Source: Synaphobranchus kaupii
Lineage: Eukaryota > Chordata > Actinopteri > Anguilliformes > Synaphobranchidae
NCBI GenBank assembly: GCA_029718625.1
Contig: CM056383.1
Coordinates: 65,162,849 to 65,226,848, forward strand
Direction of reading: 5' to 3'
DNA: 64,000 bases
In this document: piece by piece, positions 23,158 to 33,999 of the stretch
How the letters are laid out: the number at the start of each line of letters is the position of its first letter
How positions within the stretch are numbered: position 1 is the first letter of the stretch
Made by a program: the position numbers and the translations under genes
The notes under the pieces: generated by a model
Told to the model about the DNA's origin: nothing
The model's database searches: none
The model's input: only the letters and a program-made list of their open reading frames with translations

Positions 23158-25049
23158 TGTTTTGGTGAAGGATTTGCGTTAAATCCAATCATGAGAATAG
23201 TAATGGAATTGGGACTGGAGACATTAGCCGTGGTCCCTTGCTATGTCTGGACATTCTGGGGACATTTTTTGGCTCTAGCAGAATTACATGTAGCACTTAG
23301 TTATTTCTGCATGAAAGGAAGCACAATTTGCCACACCTGTTGAGTCTGAACAGTCATTGCCACACTTGCTCAATCGTGTCCAAAAGATCTATTGTTGCAA
23401 ACAGGAAAGTGCACTCCATCACAGTCCTGCATCTATCAGCTATCAAGCACTTGAAAGCTTTTGAAATAGTGCCAAGACTGGCCAAGAAAATACTTTCCAA
23501 TTCAAAATGATCTTAGACCTCATTATTCTGATGGAAGATGTTGTCATGGGCTACAAGGTGAGATGCCAATTCATACCTAGAAAGGCATGACGATCTCATG
23601 CGAGGTACGATTTGCGAAGGTCATGAAAAGGTACTCCCAGTGAAGTGCATTGGGTTATAGCGATCATATTAAAAGCTTTGTAGCACCATTTGTTTATTCT
23701 GGCCCAGATTACATATTCTAATATGTAAGTGCTGCTTCTTTATAAAATATGGTCAAGCTTTTCAGTCCAGTTCGAACCCTTTATAAGTAACCACGAAACG
23801 TTACATGGTTAATGCAGAGTTTAATGAAAAAACAAACCACAACTGCAGCTTAGTTTCATTATGAACATTGTACAGTTCCATTTTTTTTTTTTTATATTTG
23901 ATTGTTTTGCACAACAGAAAAGTCAGAAACAACCTCAAATCAAACCAGAGCTCGTTATGAGGTGGTCTTGGTTTGTTTGCCAGAAGACCACACAATATTT
24001 GTGCTGTAAAATTTTCTGAATGAACATGAGAGGTCCTTGGTTATTTTCCAACTAACCACACACGTCTTGATTTTTATTTTTTAAAATAAACTTTTCTCTC
24101 ATGTTCTGCTTTGTATCTTATATGTGGTATGACACAAGTGAGCATGATGCCTGTAAACTAGCCATCAATTATTAGTGAAACCATTTTAAAACTGTTTGCT
24201 GCAGTTTTATTTCTCCAAAAAATAGAATTTTCATTTTTTTTTTCTTTACGTTTTGATGATTGTGACAGTGATTTTTTACAGTGAATTCTAATAGAAACGT
24301 AGCTTAACATAACATAAACATAGCTTTTGGCTGTTGGTCCTCACAGTTGTGATCATAGTTATAATTTTTTTTAAACGGACAGGTTTTTATAATTTTTTTC
24401 ATGGAGGTACTTCAATGTGATGGCCAGTTATTTTCTATGCATAAATAATAATCATAATATTTAATAAAACATTAAACATAGCTTTCATTGTGCCTTATAA
24501 TTCTGTTTTGTGCGGCAATTGATTTTTGCATCAGATTTGCAGGGGGGAACCTTTATGTTAAATGTTATTGAGGTGAATTCCCTTGCCCTGATCAAAAATA
24601 TTACCGTGGTGCATATCTGCATCATGAATCCAAGCCATCCCATTTAGTGTTCCTCTTACCAGAGACAGCTTTATGACTTAAGGACCTGGCAATAAGGGCA
24701 TCTTGTAAGCAATATTTTAGCTCATCCATCACGACCGGCAAACAAAGCAAATTGCCTTTCAACACCTCGAGGAGTGACCGGTTATCTCAAGTCACCAGCA
24801 CTACGGCTAATAGAAGAAGGAAATTTAATTCAGGTGGATAGCAACATCAATAATTTTGATCTAAATCAGCGGGTTGAAGAAAAAAAAAAAAAAAGGGCGA
24901 GCACATTCCAAGCCTCACAAGATTGCATTTTATCACGCATTTAGATTAGGACGCATCACATAACTCAAGAGATTATCAGATATTTTGACAATCCCATGGC
25001 CATAAAAATTGCTAGACGACAACTAGCCTTTCTGGGTAATCCACCGTCT
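23158..25049. other. Intergenic DNA with a candidate conserved island at 24590-25020
   Basis: No gene was seen. About 24590-25020 is a less repetitive island containing AGACAGCTTTATGACTTAAG, GGCAATAAGGGCATCTTGTA and CAAAGCAAATTGCC, and it has the look of conserved non-coding DNA. The remainder is AT-rich with T runs (23881-23892, 24235-24243). Confidence 0.28.
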
Positions 25050-25064
25050 CCCCCCCCCCCCCCC
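25050..25064. repeat. Poly-C run, 15 bases
   Basis: An uninterrupted C tract. The exact length may be affected by sequencing error. Confidence 0.85.
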
Positions 25065-25487
25065 ACCAATCCTTTGATGCATTTTTATATAATTTATAAG
25101 CACTTGCGCACTCAGTAGTTGTAATAATGGTGTCAGTCCATTTCCCATCCCAGACATTTATGGATTTCAGTTCAGGCACAGTTAATCACATGATGTACAG
25201 TGTGTTAGTCTACAATTAGTCTCTGTATGATTTTATCATGCTATGTGTTATTTTAAATGTATGGTATGCACATTTCATGAGAGATGATAGCTAAAATATG
25301 TATAAGAACAAGACAATCTAAAGAAAATAGTAGCCAAGGAAAGTGCAATATTATGTCAGTTCCTCAACTTGCAACATAATTTGGTGAGCATGAAGCAGGA
25401 TGTTACAATTCAAATTCTATTATGCTTAACTATTAACCAATCACTCTTGTCATTTAACATATATTGAAAGTGATCTATCCTGATGAC

Positions 25488-25588
25488 TCTTATGGAAAAA
25501 AGAATATACCGCAGTATATTGTAAATATATCAAAATTATCTTCAGAATATATTTAAAATATACTGCAGTATATTACATTTCCATAAGG
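25488..25588. mobile_element. Palindromic MITE, 101 bp, copy 2
   Basis: This is colinear with 9597-9698 through AGAATATACC, GCAGTATATTGTAAATATAT and CTGCAGTATATTACATTTCC. The left tip has one change (CTCTTATGG instead of CCCTTATGG) and the right tip is intact. Two copies about 16 kb apart with differing flanks show that this is a mobile family rather than a single palindrome. Confidence 0.75.
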
Positions 25589-27138
25589 GGAGTGATGGTC
25601 GTAATGAGCATGGTGATAAATATCGATGTTTTTTACTTGTAATATTTCTGTACATGCTACATCATTTGATGAGGAACTGATCTGTCTTACTGCTTTAAGG
25701 AAAATATATGGTAGTATATATGGCAGCGTTTGAATGATTAGGAGAAAATAGTACCACGTTTAAAGCCCAGCCCCCCCTACTACTGGTGATTTCACGGTGA
25801 GCTGCAGTGGATATGTATAAAACTAGTGAAATGCCAGAAAAACTATCTGGATGCATAGATAGCAATCCGGGTATAGAAACATCTTAATTTAATTTTTGGG
25901 TGAACTGCCCCTTTAACTATTTATTCTTCAAAAGTTCCAAATGTTTTATTGTTTTGTAGGTCATGATAACAGATTTGTTTCAGACGTAGGCGATCAGTGC
26001 ACAAGAGGTTCGAGTTATTACATTGACGCCTTACCAGAAAAAAAAGTGTGTCAACTTTAAACTCAATACTCGGAGAGGAGCATCATGCGAATTCCACAAC
26101 CATCAGTAAGCGTCTGAACGAGGGACTCGTAGTTATATTTTTATCAGTTGTGACACATGAAAGAAAGTTAGGCTGCTTCACACCCAGGGCTGTGCTCACT
26201 CACCGTGCTCACTCACCGTGCTGAATGTGGCAGTGACACATATCATAAGGAAGAGCAATGCAGTGCAAACTTCTGAAATACAATATCAGTACCCTAGAGA
26301 GCCCTGGAACATGGCCTACGGGCCAGAGCGGAGAGACAAAAAATAAACAATGGGTACGGGCAATATTATAGGTCCCCAAATGGCAAGAATGACCTGCATT
26401 TGCACTTGAACATGCAAATGAATGCCCAGGCACTTCTGTAGACAGGGATGTGTGTCAATGTCATGTGAGATATATATATGGGTATTTAGCATTTATTTGA
26501 GGAGCACCCCAACATTAAATATAAACAAACTATCAACAAATAACAAAGTTGATTTAGAAACAGCAGCAATTTAGCAATTTATTTAACATCATAAATCATG
26601 AAAATATCTGAAAGTGTTGAGAATCTGATCATTTTGAGAGCAATACTAGATGGTGTATGCTAACCTCTCCTGCTCCAACAACACAAGGGTCAACCAACTC
26701 ATATGGTCATGAGAAGGATTTACATTCTACAAAGGTAAATACCAAATACACATCAGAGATGTTGTTCTAGAAGCATAACCAGGATAGAAACAGTAGAGAC
26801 AAAATTGAACCGATTTCAATAGTTCCCTCTGTGGGATGGTGCTGAAAAGTGAATATCTGTAGAAATCGGACCATTGGTACTCACTAAGGGTGTGCACGGG
26901 GTCCAATATTCGGGATTCAGTTCACCTCGGGATTGGAGGTCCAGATATTCGGGATTCAGCTCAGTTTGGGCTCTCGTTAAAGTTTCCTTTATGGGAAATT
27001 CAAGAAAATGATGTCAACTAAGTATTACGTTTATTCAAAAATACATAAACAGCATTGGGTTGTTATTGCAGTGATCAGATGAGTTCATATAGGCCATATA
27101 AAGCAGACATTTTCAGAAAATATGATACACACACACAC
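25589..27138. other. Unassigned; one possible hAT-like end
   Basis: No gene was seen. CTCACTCACCGTG is repeated in tandem near 26198-26221. At 26885-26950 the string AAGGGTGTGCACGGGGTCC followed by two ATTCGGGATTCAG words resembles a hAT terminus, but no partner end was found. Confidence 0.35.
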
Positions 27139-27232
27139 ATGGATAACTTGAAGGGTTTCTTCTCCTGACCTATTCTTCCATAGAGTTCAATAGGAAAATC
27201 TGTCAGGAGAAACAACCCTTAAAGTGATCCAT
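27139..27232. repeat. 94-nt imperfect hairpin
   Basis: The left arm (ATGGATAACTTGAAGGGTTT, then CTTCTCCTGAC) pairs with the right arm (GTCAGGAGAAACAACCCTT, then AAAGTGATCCAT) over about 31 bp with few mismatches. The loop contains a further short CCTATT/AATAGG pairing. It may be a small foldback element or a microRNA-like precursor. A (CA)5 repeat lies just upstream. Confidence 0.6.
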
Positions 27233-27314
27233 CCATATCTACTGCATATCTGGCAGCAGAGTGATGGTTTGAGGCTTGTTTGATACCTCAGACCCTTGTT
27301 GACTTATAGCCATT

Positions 27315-27712
27315 TTACCAACCATGTATTCCATACTGTTCCAGCATAATTTACAGCTAAATGTAGTCCCACCCTCCAATTCCCATAGAGATCCATTCAA
27401 ATGCAGAGACGTTATAGTATCGCTTGTAAGAGTACCAGAAAATAAGATATCAAGAGTCTTTTCAAGTTGTTGGGTCACAGACATCAGGAAGTCATGGCAT
27501 GCAAAGGATATGCGACCAAATATTAAAAATGATTACTTTATTCTGTATATAAATTCAGGGGTGCCAATAATTGTGGCACATGTGTTTTTGTTAAAAATAA
27601 TTATTTCTTGATGAGGGATTTCTTTTTCAGAATAAATTTACTTCAATGAAAGGCTGGATTTATCTCATTTTTTCAGTGTGAGATTAAGCTAATTCACCAA
27701 ACGGTGATTTTT
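27315..27712 (-). mobile_element. Truncated Tc1-type MITE
   Basis: This is colinear with the reverse complement of 22595-23155 from the AGCATAATTTACAGCTAAAT block to CACCAAACGGTGA. It keeps both AATTTACTTCAAT regions but has lost both CCCTCC tips. The frames 27239-27484 and 27324-27611 translate this non-coding repeat. Confidence 0.75.
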
Positions 27713-27814
27713 TTAAAAATAAAATCCATGCGTGCTGAAGGCTGAGTAATTGTATTAGTTCAAATGTATGACTACTTTATTTAACTCAGATTAGATTTCA
27801 TTCACAGAGTCAAC

Positions 27815-28071
27815 ATGAGCAAGAGGAGAGGAGATTTCTGGCACTTTTTTGGTGCAAAAAAAAAGAGCAAGTTGAAACTTAAGAAGAATTAGGACTTAGA
27901 GATCATAATGCAGCCTGTATTTGCTGTGGTTGTCATGCAGGATAGTATGCGTAATGGTGAGTTTTACATTTATTTGCTGTTGTATTAAGGAAGCAGAGGG
28001 AGGTCAGAATGACTGTGAGCAGGCAGGAGGAGGACAGGACAGTGAGCAGGCAGGACCTAGTAGCAAAGAGG
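27815..28071 (+). pseudogene. hAT-type transposase 5' exon remnant
   Basis: An ATG at 27815 opens a 25-residue frame, MSKRRGDFWHFFGAKKKSK and so on, ending at a TAG at 27892. This resembles the start of hAT/ZMYM-like transposases, which typically read MSKR(x)nFFGxKK. An acceptor-like CATTCACAG lies 14 bp upstream. About 100 bp downstream, a Glu/Gln/Gly-rich open stretch (28000-28071) with repeated GAGCAGGCAGGA ends at a good donor, AGAGGTGAGT. The two open parts are separated by stops, so the gene is dead here. The catalytic core is not in this region. Confidence 0.35.
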
Positions 28072-28621
28072 TGAGTTAGAAAGAGACTGCACTTAAAGAT
28101 GGATGCCGTCATACCAGATATTTAGGCAAATAGTACTGACTATTTTCAAAGTGAGAAAAAAGCTGACAAATTTAGATTATTGGGTGGTCTATGCCTTTAA
28201 TGTTAGTCAGGCACAGGCCTAGATGCTGTATGGTAGTAACACATCTGCCTACCTCTTTGGCATGTTGATCGTGTCTTTGGGTTCTGGTACAGCATTGTGT
28301 GGGTCTGTGTTTGAGCGGAAATGAGGGTCTGCTCTTGTTGTTTGTGTGTGGGTCTCACTTGCTGGCAGTTTTGCTCTAGAATACTTTGTTGGTGACCCCT
28401 GAATACAAAAGTTGTTGTGTGGTACGTGCCCCGTGAGCTGGTGTAGTGGATTTGATTTATCATCATCTACAGACTGCAGACATTACATTAAACAAGCAAG
28501 ATACTGTAAGGATTGTAAGACTTCAGTTCACTGAAGAATGCGCCTGCACTGTACTGGGTTCCTTTTACACCCTGGAGAAAAAGTAGAGCCCCCCGATTGT
28601 CAATGTATAATTCGCATTCTG
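28072..28621. other. No gene recognised
   Basis: A GT/TG-rich patch at about 28290-28390 accounts for the Gln/Thr-rich minus-strand frame at 28203-28466. Nothing else was recognised. Confidence 0.4.
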
Positions 28622-28961
28622 AATGTAACGTTACTGCTTACTACATACTGACATACAGTAAGTTATGCGGAAAATCCTCAATATCATTATCAGTGAGAAC
28701 CTGGAAATAAGTATAGCATCCAGGGATTTAAAGTACACTACATTCAGAGAACGTTTCGCCTACTTAACAACTTTGTCATCCAGTGTACATAGCTAGCATA
28801 CTCAATAGTAGGCTCTAGAATGGCACTGATTCTGGCACAGCCTTTGTTAGCACAAACAAAGCCTTTGCTGGCTAAACTAACAGTTAGCTATCTAGTTAGA
28901 AGCATGTCCAAACAATGTATCATTTGCAAGCATGTTCGTTCATTGTGAAAGACCAGTCTTT

Positions 28962-29264
28962 GGGTGCATCCCAATATTCTTCACTCCCCACCTCCTTTCC
29001 TCCACTCCCCCACTACCACTCCTCTCAAATAGTATGCAAAACTGCCTGAATGTTTTGAGTACAAGTATTTACATGTACATTGTACAATGTAACTGACATT
29101 GCAGTTTGCGTCGAGACATTAATTCATATGTAACCGATAATATGTAATTAAGATGTAATCAGCAACATTAGATTAAAACACGAAGATCCGTTTCCGGGGC
29201 AAGGAGGAGAAAAGGTGGTAGTGGAGGAAGGGAGGGTGCATTTTTCGAGTATTGGGACACACCC
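28962..29264. mobile_element. MITE inserted in repeat copy A, 303 bp
   Basis: The ends GGGTGCATCCCAATATTC and (reverse complement) GGGTGTGTCCCAATACTC match at 16 of 18 positions. Copy B reads straight through this site (GACCAGTCTTTG, then TTTAACGCAAAC), so the insertion boundaries are confirmed independently. Purine-rich GGAGG words near the right end mirror CCTCC words near the left. No frame is present. Confidence 0.75.
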
Positions 29265-29381
29265 CACGTTTAACTCAAACCAAGCCTTTGCTGACCAAGT
29301 TAACATTTAGCTATCTAGCTAACCACATGTGCAAACAATGTATCATTTGCAAGCATGTTTGTCATTATCTATCTCTATCTA

Positions 29382-29924
29382 CACTGGCCGTCCAAAAAAA
29401 AAGTTGCCGTTGCACCCGTCATGCATAGTGCCCACTGTACAAGCCTCTGGAGGCAGTGTTATGATCTGGGGTTGCTTCAATTGGTCAGGTCTAGGCTCAG
29501 CAACATTATGCAGCAATAAAATGAAGTCAGCTGAGTACCTGAATGTACTGAATGACCAGGTTATCCCATCTATGGGCATATTCCAGGATGACAATGCCAA
29601 GATTCATCGGGCTCAAATTGTGAAAGAGTGGTTCAGGGAGCATGAGGAATCATTTTCACACATGAATTGGTCACCAGAGTCCTGACCTCAACCCCATTGA
29701 AAGTCTATGAGATGTGCTGGAGAAGACTTTACGGAGTGGTTCGACTCTCCCGTCGTCAATACAAGATCTTGGCCAAAAATGATTGTAACTCTGGACGGAA
29801 GTTAATGTTGTGATGTTGCATAAGGCTGTCGAAACAATGCCACGACGAATGCACACCATAATCAAAGCTAAAGGCGGTCCAACAAAATATTACAGTGTGC
29901 GACTTTTTTTTTGGACGGGCAGTG
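29382..29924 (+). mobile_element. Tc1 internal-deletion derivative, 543 bp, copy 1
   Basis: The ends CACTGGCCGTCC(A)9GTTGC and (reverse) CACTGCCCGTCC(A)9 are flanked by TA at 29380-29381 and 29925-29926. The left TIR is joined directly to the middle of a transposase gene, so the DNA-binding domain and first catalytic Asp are gone. It sits in a TATC-rich spot of repeat copy A. A second copy with the same length and the same junction is at 39860-40402. Confidence 0.88.
29401..29900 (+). pseudogene. Tc1 transposase C-terminal remnant (copy 1)
   Basis: The frame reads [20 protein letters not shown], continuing through [29 protein letters not shown] (second catalytic Asp) and SHMNWSPES, then meets a stop. 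The PDLNPIESL block with the catalytic Glu follows in another frame, and further stops occur downstream before IIKAKGGPTKYY. The same frameshift occurs in the 39.9-kb copy. The part before the GGSVM motif is absent. It is non-functional. Confidence 0.85.
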
Positions 29925-30583
29925 TATCTATCTATCTATCAAGCCTTTGTTGGGTAAGCTAACAGTTAGCTATCTAGCTAGCCGCAGGTCCAAACAATGT
30001 ATCATACATTGATGTAAACATAGGAATACCATGACTAAACCTTGGGGGTATTTCACATAGCAGAATTACTCTGTTATCTGGATAATCGTAAAGCAAATTG
30101 TAGAGTAAATCCCGGAACCCTCCCAAATGTGGAACATGGACTGAAGTAGTAAAAAGTGCAGTTCCGGATTTTACTCAGTGTAGTTATCCAGCTAACTCAG
30201 TAAGCCTGCTTTGTGAAATACCCCCCAGTTTTACTCATGGTATTCTTATGTTGACATGAAAACTATCTATCTATGTAGGTAGCAAGGAAGTGGGTATGTC
30301 AAGTGCCATTGACAGCTATCTGAAACCAATGTATGTTTTTCCTTTCGGGATCTGCAAAAATCATCTCTCTGCCCTTCTCCAATCCTACAAGTAGCATGAT
30401 GCAGTACCCCCATGGACCACGCCATTGTCCAGCCTGGCCGACAATCTCATCACAAAGACAACACATGCCTCCCACCAAACTCCACAACAGCTCAAAACAG
30501 GCTGCAAACCATCTAGCTAACCGCATGTCCAAACAATATATAATTTGCAAGCATGTTTGTCGTGGTGTTCTTATCTAACGTTA

Positions 30584-31144
30584 TCAGACGGGTGACAAAT
30601 TAAAGGAAAAAACCCCTACAGTGAGGGGGTCCGGTGGCTCTGTTATGCTGTGGGGGGCATTTTCCTGGCATGGTTTGGGTCCACTTGTCCCCTTAGAGGG
30701 AAGGGTCACTGCAAATCAATACAAAGTTATTCTGAGTGATCACGTTTATTTAATGAAACATTTCTATCCTGATTGGAGTGGTCTCTTCCATGATGACAAT
30801 GCCCCCATCCACAGGGCAGGAGGGGTCACGGAATGGTTTGATGAGTATGAAAATGATGTGAACCGTATGTTATGGCCTTCACAGTCACCAGATCTCAACC
30901 TATGGGAGATTTTAGACCGACGTGTTAGACAGCGCTCTCCACCACCATCATGAAAACACCAAATGAGGGAATATCTTTTGGAAGAATGGTGTTCCATCCC
31001 TCCAGTAGAGTTCCAGAGACTAGAATCTATGCTAGACTAGAGGTAGAATCTACGCCAAGGTGCATTGTTCTGGCGGCTGGTGATGGCCCAACATCACACA
31101 AAGACACTTTATGTTGGTTTTTCCTTTACTTTGTCACCCGTCTG
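30584..31144 (+). mobile_element. Tc1 internal-deletion derivative (GACGGGTGAC family), about 561 bp
   Basis: The left end CAGACGGGTGACAAATTAAA and the reverse right end CAGACGGGTGACAAAGTAAA are inverted repeats followed by GGAAAAA. TA follows the right end at 31145-31146; on the left the TA is shifted by one base (30582-30583), so that tip has changed. The left TIR joins the transposase just before the GGSVM motif. A relative lies at 35425-35779. Confidence 0.85.
30621..30953 (+). pseudogene. Tc1 transposase remnant lacking the catalytic Glu
   Basis: The frame carries SGGSVMLWGAFSWHG, a PLEGRVTANQY block, [15 protein letters not shown] (second catalytic Asp) and WPSQSPDLN, then continues directly [11 protein letters not shown]. 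The four residues PIEH, which include the catalytic Glu, are missing by an in-frame 12-base deletion near 30897-30901. The reading frame shifts after RSPPPS, and the C-terminal part (RLESM, RCIVLAAG, GGP-like) follows with stops. The N-terminal half is absent. It cannot encode an active enzyme. Confidence 0.88.
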
Positions 31145-31146
31145 TA

Positions 31147-33960
31147 TGTCTTCAAGCAATCCGTATCTCAAAAATGTTTGTATTTCATTAACTGTTTGTT
31201 GAAGCACAGAATACTCCATCTCACTTTGTTTCCCTCTGCCCCAAGTCCCCAGAATGCACTGTGAAACAAAACCCTGCAAACTCATTCGGCGTATGTAATG
31301 CAAACCTGGTACTAGTCCAGGGTTCTCATGGGATCACCTGCGCTCAGAGAAGGGAATTTGCAGGCTCAAAGCAAGACAATGGAAAACGAATGAGAGGCAC
31401 GCGAGACTCACAGGTCGGCTGTACGCGCAGTCCTGAAGCTTGTTCATTGTTAAACGTGTAGGCAGACACACCTGGCACTTGTACATCTTCTGGTTTTTGT
31501 AAATTCATACAGAGGCTTGAGACACACACATTTCCATTTACCCACAAACATACCAACCAAATTAAAAACCTATTGCAGAAAGATAAATAACAACATTATG
31601 TGCCCATTTCACAGTAAATGCAAATTTTAATTATTCAAGTCTTGTGGCTGCATTTGTTTACTGTTAAATTATATTTATGAATATATAAGTAAATATATTG
31701 CTGTTTTGAGTAAGTGAAGATCAACAGATCACATGACACACAAATTGGCATTGACACATGGGCATTGCATTTTGCCTGTTCTACAAAAGTGTTTTACTCT
31801 TCATTGTGTTCATAAGAAGTGGTGTGACCACAATTCGGAAAGAAAATAAACACTTATAAAGGAAGTTTCCTGTTTGTTATTTGAAACAGCTTTCTGTTGC
31901 ATTTATATTTCTACGGCACGTACCCGAATGCCACAATAATTATGCTAGATGAATTTATTGTGTACTCATTCATTTATAATGTCAATATGATACTGATCTG
32001 GAAATAATGTACACTTTGTACATATTGCTTTAGGATTCCAACTACCAAGATGAGTTTATTTGGTCGTTTTATTGGCTGTGAAGTCCCTATCACATAATTA
32101 CGGAACATATTTAACATGATGCTTAGCAGCTCTGACAGTCCGTCACAAAATCACAAAAAAAGCTCAGATATGACCAAATATACCCCCCAAAATGTGTTGC
32201 ATGCATTCATTCACTACACTTGGATTAAGGCACTACAAGAAAATGTATAATTTTCGTGGCCCAAATAGGAACCCATGGATCCTCATCAACACACAGCGTG
32301 ACAATCTCTTGTACAGCATGTCTTATGACCTAACCACCTAATACATTTGCCCCTGCTTCCACTGGCTGAAAATGCAGTACTTCAGTTTACCTAAAGAATC
32401 AATTGTACATGGACAGTTATACAATTGTACTTGACCATCACAATGTGTGTATCTTACTTAAAGGTACTTCCTTTCTGCTAGTGGATAATTGGCAGATCTG
32501 GTTAAGAGAAAAGTTGCTCTCCCAACTGGAAAACTGTACAGGTCAATGTGTCTTTAATTTAAAAAATGTACATGTAGGTATTGGCATTATCAAGACCTGG
32601 TCACTGATGTCGCAGTAACAGGACAGGATAGGTCAGCCTCCTGTGAGGTTCTGTGCGTTCTAATTTATTTATATAAATGTGCATACGGCAGTGAACAGCG
32701 GCGAGGAAGATACCATTCCAGAATTTTCCATACCACAGTTCATTACTGTTTTGGTCATTTTCACAAAAAAGACATTGATTTATGCCCAGAGCTCTGTGAA
32801 GCACAGCCTCATTACACACACTGATATGGTAAATCAGTAGATAATTACAGCATACATCATGCATCTGAGGGCATGGCGATGCACTTGATTTTGGAACCAG
32901 TCATTAAGGTCAGGATAATAAATAAATTGAAAATTGGATTTTCAAGCAAAACAATTTTCCTCTCATTTCTTCTGGAATGAAATTCATCAATGGTTAGGAT
33001 TGCTCAGAATGGAAAGTGTGTATAATATTCATCTCATTAATTTTGTTGATTTAATACACACACAATGACATTGCCCTTTCCATATCTTTTCATAATGGCT
33101 GAATTCTTAATCTGTTCACACTTTGTATTAACCTGGATGAACTGAAAACTTGAAATGCTAGGCCTTGAACATCAAAAGATAAATAATACATGCGGAGCAC
33201 CGATGCAGAATGTATAATATACAAGGGTGACTGATCTTAAAGTTAAAAAAAGTGTATTTCATCCTTGCATACATCTAGTGCTGATATATTGCTCAAGCAG
33301 CTTTGAAATCTAAATAATTAAAAAAGAAATACAAACATTTAAGAAAAAAACAGGAGAATAAAAAAACAACATAGCATGTCCTCTTTTATTAACCCAGTAG
33401 TTTTTTTTAAAGAAATACAAATAAGTAAGAAATAATACATTATATATTATAATCTGGTTATGCTTTCAGCCAATGTTTAAATTGATGGTTAATAAAAGAA
33501 CAATGCTTAATATTAAAGTGTAAGCACCAGATGATTTAAAATGCTGGAAATTCTAAAAATGTGAAAGAAAAATGACTCTTTTATAAATTACGTTATCATA
33601 AAGTATATGAGTGTTATATAAATGTTGGATATCTGTCTTTAAGAAGTGTTTCCAGCTTTCAACCCGCCTCCAACATTTTTCGTATTCCATAAAAGAAAGT
33701 TTTTTTGTCAAACCACTGACGTCATACGTGGTACTGTCAAGTGACCGTTTCTCAGCTGCTTCCCAATGCAACACGCGAACAGAAATTGATGAACAGAAAT
33801 CTAGATGACTACGTGCGAGAAAGAGAAACTTATGAGAGGAATCAAAAAGAGTTTAGCCCACATGGCTAGACTAAGACCAATAGAAAAAGTAGTAAGAACG
33901 CAAGCACCCCAAAAAAGGTGCTAAATAGCAGCCCATTAAATCTGATTTAAAAAATACACC
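31147..33960. other. Unassigned intergenic DNA
   Basis: No gene, transposon end or structured RNA was recognised. AT-rich with short A and T runs around 33300-33410. Opposed frames at 33553-33808 have no family signature. Confidence 0.45.
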
Positions 33961-33999
33961 TCACCCTGATGAAGGCATATTGCCGAAACATGTTGGTGA
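33961..33999 (+). other. Hammerhead-ribozyme-like hairpin
   Basis: The order is TCACC (33961-33965), CTGATGA (33966-33972), a GGCA-TAT-TGCC hairpin (33974-33984), GAAAC (33985-33989), ATGTT, and GGTGA (33995-33999). TCACC and GGTGA can form a 5-bp stem I, GGCA/TGCC gives stem II, and AC/GU a minimal stem III, so the type I hammerhead order is present and a cleavage site would follow U33994. One feature is non-canonical: an unpaired A (33973) between CTGATGA and stem II. A diverged relative at 1930-1950 has the same extra A but AAAA for GAAA. Penelope-like retroelements are known to carry minimal hammerheads. It may equally be a 3'-end hairpin of a retroposon with no activity. Confidence 0.3.

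Larger units (their letters stand above)
28622..30583 (+). repeat. Interspersed repeat, copy A, carrying nested insertions
   Basis: Homologous to 55065-55818 plus 57732-58010 (copy B). Shared landmarks in order are ATGTAACGTTACTGCTTACT, ATAGCATCCAGGGATTTAAA, several diverged units of about 110-140 bp containing AAGCCTTTGCTGGCTAA, AACAGTTAGCTATCTAG and CATGTCCAAACAATGTAT, then GGGGTATTTCACATAGCAGA, ATTCTTATGTTGACATGAAA, and TTTCGGGATCTGCAAAAATC. Copy A is interrupted by a MITE at 28962-29264 and a Tc1 derivative at 29382-29924, and it ends at another Tc1 at about 30584. The element class is unknown; no terminal repeats were found. Short frames at 30299-30578 show no known domain. Confidence 0.75.
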
